Assembly (NCBI GenBank): GCA_965116345.1
Contig: OZ220680.1
Location: forward strand, 496,001-560,000
Reading direction: 5' to 3'
Source of the DNA: VXYL01 sp965116345
GTDB lineage: Bacteria > Pseudomonadota > Gammaproteobacteria > Pseudomonadales > Azotimanducaceae
Length of the DNA stretch: 64,000 bases
The translations under genes and the position numbers were made by a program. Positions 52,149 through 59,436 of the stretch are shown piece after piece (positions within the stretch are counted from its first letter, which is position 1; each line of letters begins with the position of its first letter). The notes beneath the pieces were generated by a model. It did not search any database. It saw nothing but the letters and a program-made list of their open reading frames with translations, and had not been told where the DNA came from.

Positions 52149-52841
52149 GTAGCGCGGCGCCGCTTCGTCCACCCGGTCCAGCCACGCGGACACGCGGTCC
52201 GTTCGATCGAGCGCGGCCTGCGCCTCGGCGGCATAGCGTAGAGCGTTCACCTGGCCGATTACCGCGAGATCGGCGATCGACGGCGCGTCGCCGACCAACC
52301 ACTCGTGGCCATCGAGAAGGGCGTCGAGCGCCCGGAAGTGCCGTTCCACGTCTGCAACCACCTGTTCCTGGGGCTTGCGCCCCACCCCCTGGGCCTGCGT
52401 CAGCTGCGTGGTCGCCTGCACGATCAGGGTCTTGAGCTGCGGCTTCGGCACGCCGGGTAGCGATCGCGCGAATTCGTCGAGCGCGGCATCGAGGTTGTGT
52501 TCCCACGTCAGGCGCATCGTCATCTCGTAGAAGTAGAGACTCTCGTCGGCCCACTCCTCGATGGCGTGGGCGAGCGCCGCATCCCGGGCACCGGACGGAA
52601 TCAGCGGCGGCCCGCCGTGTGCTGCCTCAAGATGGTAGACAATGTCGGTCGAGTCCCAAACCACCTTGCCGTCGTCCTGAATCGCAGGGAACTTGCCCGT
52701 GGGGCTGACGTGCTTGTAGTCCCCCTCGGCAACCTTGGCGCGCGCCACCTCGTGGACCTCGAACGGGAGCCCCTTGTAGTTCAGCGCGCGGCGCACCTTC
52801 TCTGTGAACGGCGATGTCGAGAACTGGTACAAGGTGATCAT
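52146..52841 (-). CDS. Glutathione S-transferase family protein
   Basis: 231-aa GST. N-terminal thioredoxin-like domain: YQFSTSPFTEKVRRALNYKG, where Ser/Thr near residue 9 is the likely catalytic position, SPTGKFPAIQDDG with the cis-Pro, and DSTDIVYHLE for gamma-glutamyl binding. A helical C-terminal domain ends with PSIADLAVIGQVNALRY, the conserved N-capping box. It overlaps the upstream SDR stop by 4 bases and is the last gene of the CoA operon. The TAA stop is part of the hairpin element. Confidence 0.87.
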   Translation of the reverse strand: MITLYQFSTSPFTEKVRRALNYKGLPFEVHEVARAKVAEGDYKHVSPTGKFPAIQDDGKVVWDSTDIVYHLEAAHGGPPLIPSGARDAALAHAIEEWADESLYFYEMTMRLTWEHNLDAALDEFARSLPGVPKPQLKTLIVQATTQLTQAQGVGRKPQEQVVADVERHFRALDALLDGHEWLVGDAPSIADLAVIGQVNALRYAAEAQAALDRTDRVSAWLDRVDEAAPRY

Positions 52842-53746
52842 GATCCGCCTCCGTGCTGCTGTGCGGCCGTTTGCCCCAGGATCTGCCGCATGATCGGTTC
52901 AATGTCGTATCTCGCGTCGCCTTCCCGGCGCGGCGCCTGGGCCGCAAACGCCGCCTCGAGCTCGGTCCATCGGGCCTGCGCGATGGCGACCGCATGGGGA
53001 TGGGTCACGATATAGAAATCGCCATTCCTGATGCCCTCGACCGCGCGCGCGGCGACCTCCTCGGCAGGCATGCCAACCTGGTCCATGAAGGCGCCGGCCG
53101 CCTCGGGCGCCCGCAACGAGCCCCCGTAGGTGGATTGCCGGCGTTCGGTGGCTCGCCACAGGGTCGAGGCGACGATTCCCGGACAGAGTACGCTCACCTT
53201 GACGTGCGCCGGCACTTCGCGGCGCAGTACGTCCGACAGCCCGAGCAGGGCGTGCTTGGACGCCGTGTACAGTCCGCCGCCGACGTGCGGCACACCCAGG
53301 GCGTGTTCGGACGCGGTGCTGACCACGCGGCTTTCGTGCCCGGAGGCGATGAACCGCGGCAGGAAGGCCCGGATGCCGTTCATGGCGCCGCGCACGTTGA
53401 CGGCGAACACCCAGTCGAAGTCGGCGGCGCTGGTGGCGGCGAGCGGCGCAGTCGGGTGCATGACGCCAGCGTTGTTGACGAGAATGTCGACGCCTCCGAA
53501 GGCGCGCCATGCCGCTTCCGCGAGGGCGTTGACGGCGTTCTCGTCGGTGACGTCCGTGGCGACGCCGATGGCTTCGACACCGGAGCCCCTCACCTCGTCC
53601 GCCACCGCGTTCGCCGCCACGGCGTCGATGTCGGCGACCGCGACGTTCACGCCTTCGTTTGCAAGCGCCAGGCATAGCGCTTTGCCGATCCCGTTGCCGC
53701 CGCCCGTCACCGCGGCCGACTTTCCCTTCAGGTCCATGGCGCTCAT
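52838..53746 (-). CDS. SDR-family oxidoreductase
   Basis: 302-aa short-chain dehydrogenase: TGGGNGIGKALC near residue 15 for the cofactor, DIDAV acidic strand end (NAD preference likely), NNAGVMHP near residue 93, catalytic Ser in VVSTASEHA and Tyr-Lys in LYTASKHALLG. The start is ATG 53746, beyond the upstream CoA-transferase stop by 13 bases; the frame upstream is a chance extension. Within the CoA-thioester operon it may oxidise a hydroxyacyl intermediate, an inference from context only. Confidence 0.87.
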   Translation of the reverse strand: MSAMDLKGKSAAVTGGGNGIGKALCLALANEGVNVAVADIDAVAANAVADEVRGSGVEAIGVATDVTDENAVNALAEAAWRAFGGVDILVNNAGVMHPTAPLAATSAADFDWVFAVNVRGAMNGIRAFLPRFIASGHESRVVSTASEHALGVPHVGGGLYTASKHALLGLSDVLRREVPAHVKVSVLCPGIVASTLWRATERRQSTYGGSLRAPEAAGAFMDQVGMPAEEVAARAVEGIRNGDFYIVTHPHAVAIAQARWTELEAAFAAQAPRREGDARYDIEPIMRQILGQTAAQQHGGGS

Positions 53747-53759
53747 GGTTTCACGCGCA

Positions 53760-55013
53760 TCACTTCTCTTGCACTCCGCCGTGCACTCCGCCGCGCACGC
53801 CGCCGCGCAGCCCGTCGAGTATTTCCTCGCGGTGTTCGCCGAGCCGGGGCGGGCGGCGGTGGACGCCAGTCTTCGTCTTCTCGAACTTGATGGGCGTTCC
53901 CACGATTGCCACCTCGCCATTCTGGCCCGGGAGCTCGAAGTCGACAATCATCTCGCGCGCCCGTACGTGCGGATCCGCGAAGATGTCCGCCGCGGTGTTG
54001 ACCGGGCCGCAGGGCACCTTCCCGCCGAGCTCGGCGACGACATCCCGCTTGCTCTTCGCCGATGTCCACGCCGAGATCGACCCCTCCACGAACTCCTGGT
54101 TCTTCCGCCGGACCAGTGCCGTGCGGGTTCTGGCGTCGTCCTTCAGGTCCGGCCGGTCCATCGCGTCGCACAGGGCGTGCCAGTGATTTGCGCCTGGCGC
54201 AGCGATGGCCACGCCACCGTCGTTCGTCGGGAAGATGCCGAACGGCATCAGGTTCGGATGGTGCCGGCCTCGCGCCGACAATTCCGTGCGGTCGAAGCCG
54301 TAGTTGGCGACGAGGGTCTCGGTGAACGCGAGCATCGCGTCGTACATCGCCACGTCGAAGAACTGACCCTCGCCCGTTTCGCGGGCGTGCAGGATCGCCG
54401 ACACCAGTCCGAGGGCCAGGAGCGTCCCCGGAAAGACATCGCCGACGCTGACCCCGCTCGGGTAGCCTGGTCCACCGTCCGCCGGTCCCGTCAGGTGCAC
54501 GTGCCCGGCCATGCTCTGGGCGACCACGTCGTAGCCCGGCCAGTCCGCATAGGGGCTGACGCCTGTCCTCGGATCCCCGAAGCCGCGGATACAGCCGTAG
54601 ACGATGCCCGGATTGCGCGCCGACATAGCCTCATAGCCGACCCCCAGCCTGTCCATCACGCCGGCGCGCATGTTCTCGACGATCGCATCCGCCCGTTCGC
54701 ACAGCTGGAACAGGATCTCGCGGTCCGCCGCGTCCTTGAGGTCGAGCACGACGCTACGCTTGTTGCGGTTGATGCTGGCGAAGAAGCCGCCGAAGTCGAC
54801 ACTGTCCGGCCCACCCTCGCCCGGCCGCTGGAATCCCGCTGGGAACGGCGGTATCCGACGCGATCCGTCGCCGCCGGGCGGCTCGACTTTGATGACGTCG
54901 GCGCCGAGGTCGCCCAGCAGCGCCGTTCCGTAGGGCCCGGAGAGCGCCATCGTGCAGTCGATCACGGTGACGTTGGACAGGGGGCCGGCCGAGCGCGGGG
55001 CGGAACGGACCAT
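53760..55013 (-). CDS. CaiB/BaiF class III CoA-transferase
   Basis: 417-aa family III CoA-transferase, which moves CoA between carboxylic acids through an aspartyl-CoA thioester. The start of the fold is VIDCTMALSGPYGTALLGDL with ADVIKVEPPGGD. The catalytic Asp is in DWPGYDVVAQSMAGH, and FFASINRNKRSVVLDLKD is conserved. The C-terminus ends in a small Gly-Val repeat (GGVRGGVHGGV) from short tandem repeats in the DNA, probably a non-essential tail. With the adjacent CitE-type lyase and MaoC hydratases it recalls mesaconyl-CoA C1-C4 transferase or itaconate CoA-transferase gene sets (inference). ATG 55013 is 2 bases after the lyase stop. Confidence 0.9.
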   Translation of the reverse strand: MVRSAPRSAGPLSNVTVIDCTMALSGPYGTALLGDLGADVIKVEPPGGDGSRRIPPFPAGFQRPGEGGPDSVDFGGFFASINRNKRSVVLDLKDAADREILFQLCERADAIVENMRAGVMDRLGVGYEAMSARNPGIVYGCIRGFGDPRTGVSPYADWPGYDVVAQSMAGHVHLTGPADGGPGYPSGVSVGDVFPGTLLALGLVSAILHARETGEGQFFDVAMYDAMLAFTETLVANYGFDRTELSARGRHHPNLMPFGIFPTNDGGVAIAAPGANHWHALCDAMDRPDLKDDARTRTALVRRKNQEFVEGSISAWTSAKSKRDVVAELGGKVPCGPVNTAADIFADPHVRAREMIVDFELPGQNGEVAIVGTPIKFEKTKTGVHRRPPRLGEHREEILDGLRGGVRGGVHGGVQEK

Positions 55014-55015
55014 CG

Positions 55016-55921
55016 TCACTGTCCGATCAGGTCGGCGCGGTCGATCAGGTTCTGCACGAGACGGATGCTTGCCGCATCGACCATCACCCCGTCGACGTTG
55101 ATCGCGCCACGCCCCTGCCGCTGGGCGTCCTCGTAGGCCGCCTTCTGCGCCCGGGCAGCGGCCACCGCCGCTGCATCCGGCGTGAACACCCGGTTCGCCA
55201 GTTCCACCTGGCTCGGGTGGATCGCCCACTTGCCGGCCATGCCGAGCACATGCGCCCGCTCGGCCTCCTTGAGGTACGCTTCCGAGTTGCGGAAGTTGGC
55301 GAACGGCCCGTCCACCGGGTCGAGGCCGTTGGCCCGGCAGGCGATCGTCATCCGGTAGCGCGGGTAGTGCCACACGTCGGGCGGATAGCGTTCCCCGGCC
55401 GTGAAGATCTGCATTTCCTGGCTCGCCGAATAGTCGCCCATGCCGAACACCAGGCACTCGAGCCGGTCCGAACAGGCGGCGATCTCGTCGACGTTCATCA
55501 TGCCCTCCACCTCCTCGATGAGGCACTCGATGCCGATGCGCCGTTCAAGTCCGAGCTTCGCCTCGAGCTGGTCGAGCAGCAGATGCACGAACATCACGTC
55601 GGAGGCGCGCTTCGCCTTGGTCAGCATGATCGTATCGAGTCTCCCGCCCGCCCCGGTGACGACATCGATGATGTCGTCGTGGCACCACTCGGTCTCGACA
55701 TCGTTGATGCGCACGCACACCGTGCGCGGCCGCCACTCGAGCTCATTGAGCGCATCCACCACCATCGTGCGCGCGACCGGCTTGGCGTTCGGTGCGACCG
55801 CGTCTTCCAGATCGAGGAAGACGTGGTCGAGCGTGAGGCCAGCGGCCTTGGCCAGCATTCGTTCCGAACTGCCTGGAACCGACAGCTGGCAGCGTCGGGG
55901 GCGTCTCGGTTGCGCGCTCAT
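55016..55921 (-). CDS. HpcH/CitE-family CoA-ester lyase (malyl/citramalyl-CoA lyase-like)
   Basis: 301-aa TIM-barrel lyase of the HpcH/HpaI-CitE family. Seen: QLSVPGSSERMLAKA (CoA-binding Arg region), LDLEDAVAPNAKP (metal Glu/Asp), RIGIECLIEEVEGMMN with the second metal Glu, VFGMGDYSAS, and AGKWAIHPSQVELANRVF near the end. These match the malyl-CoA / beta-methylmalyl-CoA / citramalyl-CoA lyases that split a C4-C5 CoA ester into acetyl- or propionyl-CoA plus glyoxylate or pyruvate. It overlaps the MaoC gene by 4 bases. The exact substrate is open. Confidence 0.87.
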   Translation of the reverse strand: MSAQPRRPRRCQLSVPGSSERMLAKAAGLTLDHVFLDLEDAVAPNAKPVARTMVVDALNELEWRPRTVCVRINDVETEWCHDDIIDVVTGAGGRLDTIMLTKAKRASDVMFVHLLLDQLEAKLGLERRIGIECLIEEVEGMMNVDEIAACSDRLECLVFGMGDYSASQEMQIFTAGERYPPDVWHYPRYRMTIACRANGLDPVDGPFANFRNSEAYLKEAERAHVLGMAGKWAIHPSQVELANRVFTPDAAAVAAARAQKAAYEDAQRQGRGAINVDGVMVDAASIRLVQNLIDRADLIGQ

Positions 55922-56391
55922 GCGGGCCGCCTCCTGATCAGCACGGTCCTCTCTCCTTCGAACACGACCTCATCCTTCTGGTTCACCCCGTAGTGTCTGA
56001 ACGTGACGATGCCGGCATCTTCGCGCTCGCTCTGTGCAATCCGCAACACTTCCGTGTAGGCGTACAGTGTATCGCCGTGGAACACGGGCGCCTTGAGCCG
56101 AACCTTGTCCAGGCCCAACTCGGCGAGCGCGTTCTCGCCCGTGTCCTGCATCGCGAGGCCGATCACCATCGCGATGGTGACGCCGCCGAACTGGACCCGC
56201 CTGTTCCAGCCGGGCCGCCCCGCAGCGGACCGCCGCATGAGATCCTCGTTGAAGTGGCCCTCTGCGGTGTTCATGACTTGCAGGGTGATGCCGACATTGT
56301 CCTGCTCGCACATGGTCTTGCCTCGCGCATGGCGCATGACCTGGCCCACCTCGAAGTCCTCGAAGTAGTTGTTGTCTCCCGTCAACGCCAT
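55918..56391 (-). CDS. MaoC-family CoA hydratase
   Basis: 157-aa hot-dog-fold hydratase. Opening FEDFEVGQVMRHARGKTMC with E-Q-D, then the hydratase region around EGHFNEDLMRR and VQFGGVTIAMVIGLAMQDTGEN, and HGDTLYAYTEVL. Mesaconyl-C1-CoA and itaconyl-CoA hydratases are of this type. It overlaps the CitE-type gene (ATGA) and follows a second MaoC gene 66 bases upstream. The pair may act as two half-domains of one enzyme or as separate hydratases. Confidence 0.83.
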   Translation of the reverse strand: MALTGDNNYFEDFEVGQVMRHARGKTMCEQDNVGITLQVMNTAEGHFNEDLMRRSAAGRPGWNRRVQFGGVTIAMVIGLAMQDTGENALAELGLDKVRLKAPVFHGDTLYAYTEVLRIAQSEREDAGIVTFRHYGVNQKDEVVFEGERTVLIRRRPA

Positions 56392-56457
56392 GCTTTCTTC
56401 AGCCTTGCCCCGTGTCCGCGACCGTCAACGGCCATCCGGTCGGCCTCGACGGCAGCC

Positions 56458-56949
56458 TCACTCACGGCCCCGCCTCCGCACAAGATTGGTGCGTCGAAAT
56501 TCCACCACTCTTTCGCCGTCCTGGTTGAAGCCTTCGGTGTGCCAGCGCACGATGCCGAAGTCGGGTTGGCCTTTGGACTCGCGCGCCTCCTCGACCGTGC
56601 TCCGCGCAGTCAGGGTGTCGCCGGGATAGACATGCTCTTGGAAGTGGCAATCGTCGACCCCAAGGAACGGCCCTCCGCCCTCGCTCAGGTCCTCCACGCT
56701 CAATCCGAAAACGACGTTGAAAACCAGCAGCGGATTGACGACCGTGCCGCGGTGGCCCATTGACTGCGCGTAGGCGGCGTTGAAGTAGAGCGGGCAGAAG
56801 GACAGGGTCTGTGTAGTGAAGGCGGCGTTGTCGCCGTCGGTGATCGTCCGGCCCCAGTGATGGTCGAATGTCCTGCCCGGCGTCATGTCCTCATAGCGGT
56901 TGCCCTTGCCCGAGAACACGGCGCGGTCGCGAAAATCCGGATCGCTCAA
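56458..56949 (-). CDS. MaoC-family CoA hydratase
   Basis: 163-aa MaoC-like protein starting at TTG 56949 behind GGGAGG. Key stretches are YEDMTPGRTFDHHWGRTITDGDNAAFT with D-x-D, CPLYFNAAYAQSMGHRG, and the late HVYPGDTLTARSTVEEARESKG. It differs enough from the next gene to be functionally distinct. It is the first gene of the minus-strand operon GST-SDR-CoA transferase-lyase-MaoC-MaoC (listed from last to first). Confidence 0.83.
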   Translation of the reverse strand: MSDPDFRDRAVFSGKGNRYEDMTPGRTFDHHWGRTITDGDNAAFTTQTLSFCPLYFNAAYAQSMGHRGTVVNPLLVFNVVFGLSVEDLSEGGGPFLGVDDCHFQEHVYPGDTLTARSTVEEARESKGQPDFGIVRWHTEGFNQDGERVVEFRRTNLVRRRGRE

Positions 56950-57064
56950 GGCGCCTCCCGTTGCCGATGGTCTCCGTCAGACCGGGTCGAAGCCCACTGA
57001 CACCCAAGGCGGGCATCTGCGGGATGACATTGCACAAGGTCGGTGCGACATGGAATCACCCTAA

Positions 57065-57088
57065 CTTGCGCGACGCACGGTGCGCAAG
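57065..57088. other. Inverted repeat in the divergent promoter region
   Basis: CTTGCGC (57065-57071) and GCGCAAG (57082-57088) separated by 10 bases, between the CoA operon and coaE. It could be an operator for either gene; no evidence beyond symmetry and place. Confidence 0.35.
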
Positions 57089-57102
57089 CAGATGCTCCTT
57101 TG

Positions 57103-57129
57103 TCGCATCACTCGCATCACTCGCATCAC
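57103..57129 (+). repeat. 9-bp tandem triplicate
   Basis: Three perfect copies of TCGCATCAC in the intergenic region ahead of coaE. A short slippage repeat, possibly altering promoter spacing; role unknown. Confidence 0.7.
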
Positions 57130-57193
57130 CAGCAGTTCGACGCGTTCCACGCAAGTCGCTAAGATTGCGTGTTTCGCGGGAGGGGCGGCAATC

Positions 57194-57808
57194 TTGGTCG
57201 TTATCGGTCTGACCGGCGGCATCGCTTCGGGGAAATCCACTGCAGCACGGCATCTCGCCGCGCGCGGCGCGCACATGATCGACGCCGACAAGCTGGGCCA
57301 CCGGGTCTACGAGGCTGGCCGGCCGGCATTCGAGCAGGTGGTCGCCACGTTCGGCGAAGACGTCGTCGGCGAGGACGGCGAAATCGATCGCCGGGCGTTG
57401 GGCGGCAAGGTGTTCGGGTCGCCGAAGCGGTTGAAACAGCTTACCGACATCGCCTGGCCGGGGATTCTCGCCATGGCCAGAGAGGAGATCGACAAGGCCC
57501 GGAGGGACCGTGCCTCGATTGTCGTCCTGGAGGCCGCAGTGCTGCTGGAAGCCAACTGGCAGACGGAGGTCGACGAGGTCTGGGTCGTCACGGTGGACCC
57601 CGAGGTGGCGATCGCACGGGCCACCGCGCGCGACGGCGTCGACGAAGCCGCGGTGCAGGCACGCATCGATGCGCAGCTCGCCAACGCCGAGCGCGTCGCC
57701 CAAGCGAACGTGGTCATCGACAACGGCGGCAGCGAAACCGAACTGCTCGCCAGGCTCGATGCCGAGTGGCAACGACTGGGGCGGGTGCCGCAGGAGGCCG
57801 CGTCTTGA
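57194..57808 (+). CDS. coaE: Dephospho-CoA kinase
   Basis: 204-aa P-loop kinase for the last step of coenzyme A synthesis (ATP phosphorylates the 3'-OH of dephospho-CoA). The N-terminal IGLTGGIASGKST is the P-loop, IDADKLGHRVYE binds substrate, and LEAAVLLEANWQTEVDEVWVV is the family signature. The start is TTG 57194 with GGGAGGGG just upstream; this gives the standard length. The stop overlaps the next start (TTGA). Its position beside operons of CoA-ester enzymes is suggestive but not proof of a link. Confidence 0.95.
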   Translation: MVVIGLTGGIASGKSTAARHLAARGAHMIDADKLGHRVYEAGRPAFEQVVATFGEDVVGEDGEIDRRALGGKVFGSPKRLKQLTDIAWPGILAMAREEIDKARRDRASIVVLEAAVLLEANWQTEVDEVWVVTVDPEVAIARATARDGVDEAAVQARIDAQLANAERVAQANVVIDNGGSETELLARLDAEWQRLGRVPQEAAS

Positions 57809-58434
57809 TCCTCGATCTGCACACCCACTCCATCAAGTCCGACGACGGGCGCGCGAAAGTCCAGAACTACTGCCAGTGGATCCGCACACGCGACATTCCC
57901 ATCGACGGGTTCGTCCTCACCGAGCACCGTCAGTTCGACTTCGAGTCCGACTACAGCGCGCTCGCCGAGAAGCACGGCCTGGTGATTCTCAAGGGCTCGG
58001 AGGTCGAGACCGAATACGGCCACGTGCTGGTGTTCGGCGTCACCGAGCCGCTCTACGAGACCTTCGACTTCGCCAGCATCGGCCTGCCCCTCGAAGCGGT
58101 CATCGAACACTGCAACACCCACGATGCGGTGGCGGTGCCGTGCCACCCCGGACGGCCGCGGGTCGGCATGTCGGCACACTTGGCGGAACATGGCGTGCCC
58201 AAGGGCGTGCGCATCGTCGAGATCCACAACGGCGGAAGCCGGGGGGACGAAGACGCCGTAGCCGATCAGATGGCCAAAGACCTCGGCTATCTCGGCATCG
58301 GCGGCAGCGATTCGCACATCGTCAGCCACATCGGTCGTTGTGCGACGGAGTTCCCGGACCCGGTGACCACCGAGGCCGAACTCGTGCAGGCGCTGAAGGC
58401 CGAACGATTCGAGGCGATCCCGAGGCAGCATTGA
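57805..58434 (+). CDS. PHP-domain metal-dependent phosphoesterase-like protein
   Basis: 209-aa PHP-family protein: DLHTHSIKSDDG at the very start (H-x-H motif), LTEHRQFDFESDY, KGSEVETEYGHVLVFG, AVAVPCHPGRPR, VEIHNGGSR and GGSDSHIVSHIGRC contain the remaining metal ligands. PHP proteins are trinuclear-metal phosphoesterases such as histidinol phosphatase and PolX/DnaE nuclease domains. The start is TTG 57805 with AGGAGG, overlapping the coaE stop by 4 bases, so translation is coupled. Substrate unknown. Confidence 0.87.
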   Translation: MILDLHTHSIKSDDGRAKVQNYCQWIRTRDIPIDGFVLTEHRQFDFESDYSALAEKHGLVILKGSEVETEYGHVLVFGVTEPLYETFDFASIGLPLEAVIEHCNTHDAVAVPCHPGRPRVGMSAHLAEHGVPKGVRIVEIHNGGSRGDEDAVADQMAKDLGYLGIGGSDSHIVSHIGRCATEFPDPVTTEAELVQALKAERFEAIPRQH

Positions 58435-58459
58435 GCAACCAACCGACGAGGTATCCAAC

Positions 58460-58924
58460 GTGGCTGAGCAGGAAGCCGTAGACGAAGACATACAGGAACT
58501 GCGCGAGCGGTTCCTTAACCGGGAGTTCGAGGAAGCGACCTTCGAGATCGACGGCGCGACGTTCGCCGAGTACGCCAAGGTCTGTGGCGAAACCTCGCCG
58601 AAGTTCACGGATCCGAACCATCCGGACTTCCAGGCGCCGCCGACCTTCGTCTCCACCCTGGTGGGCGGGCGCAATACGCCACCCGACTTCCCCCGCATCG
58701 GCGGCATGGGCATGGACGCCGGCAAGGGCGTCGAGTGGAATGCGCCGGTGCGCGACGGCGCGACCTTGACCGGCCGCAGCCACCTGCACGACATCTACAC
58801 CAAGACCGGGCGTTCCGGTCGGATGGTGTTCCTGGTCACGCGTATGGAACTCTACGACCAGGACGGCACCCACATCGCCAACGCCGACACGCGAACCGTC
58901 ATGCGGGAGCGGCCCGGTGGCTGA
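58460..58924 (+). CDS. MaoC-like dehydratase, N-terminal half type
   Basis: 154-aa protein of the MaoC_dehydrat_N type: FEIDGATFAEYAKVCGETSPKFTDP, the APPTFVSTLV loop and WNAPVRDGATLTGRSHLHDIY. This half normally lacks the catalytic residues and pairs with a catalytic hot-dog half, which is the very next gene, overlapping by 8 bases. The start is GTG 58460, 25 bases after the PHP gene. The pair is probably a heterodimeric enoyl-CoA hydratase. Confidence 0.83.
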   Translation: MAEQEAVDEDIQELRERFLNREFEEATFEIDGATFAEYAKVCGETSPKFTDPNHPDFQAPPTFVSTLVGGRNTPPDFPRIGGMGMDAGKGVEWNAPVRDGATLTGRSHLHDIYTKTGRSGRMVFLVTRMELYDQDGTHIANADTRTVMRERPGG

Positions 58925-59336
58925 TATCGTCAAGACCATCGCCGACGTCGAGTTCGGCGGCGAGCTACCGAGTTTCGTACCCGATACGAGCATCGAGGCG
59001 ACGCGCCGCTTCGGCAAGCAGGTCGGCTGGAACACCCCACGCTTCACCGACCACGAAGGTGCACGGAAGGAAGGCCTACCGGGTGCCATCGTCCCGGGCG
59101 TCATGAGCCAGGGTTTCCTCGGCGCCATGATCCACCGCTGGGCACCCGACGCCGAGATCATCGCGATCGACACGATATTCCGCGCCCCGGTGCAGGTCGA
59201 TCACCCGCACACCATCACCGGTGTGGTCACGGACATCGACGAGGACGAAGGCACAGTGGAGATCGACATCACGGTGACCAACGAGGCGGGCGAGACGCGC
59301 GTCTTCGGCACCGCGACGGCGAAACTACCCACGTAG
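58917..59336 (+). CDS. MaoC-like dehydratase, C-terminal half type
   Basis: 139-aa hot-dog protein, partner of the preceding gene: TRRFGKQVGWNTPRFTDHEGAR, PGAIVPGVMSQGFLGAMIHRW and IFRAPVQVDHPHTITGVVTDI. The catalytic Asp/His pair of R-hydratases would fall near residues 40-45 (RFTDHEGA). Start GTG 58917 lies inside the end of the previous gene, indicating coupling. It is followed by a convergent copper ATPase. Confidence 0.83.
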   Translation: MADIVKTIADVEFGGELPSFVPDTSIEATRRFGKQVGWNTPRFTDHEGARKEGLPGAIVPGVMSQGFLGAMIHRWAPDAEIIAIDTIFRAPVQVDHPHTITGVVTDIDEDEGTVEIDITVTNEAGETRVFGTATAKLPT

Positions 59337-59436
59337 GGCGATGCCTGTGATCGCCGTCCTTGACGGCTTTGCAGCTCGGATGCCCCACCCGTGAAGACGC
59401 CGGTCGTCTGGGCGGACAGCTGACCGCCGCCTCCGT

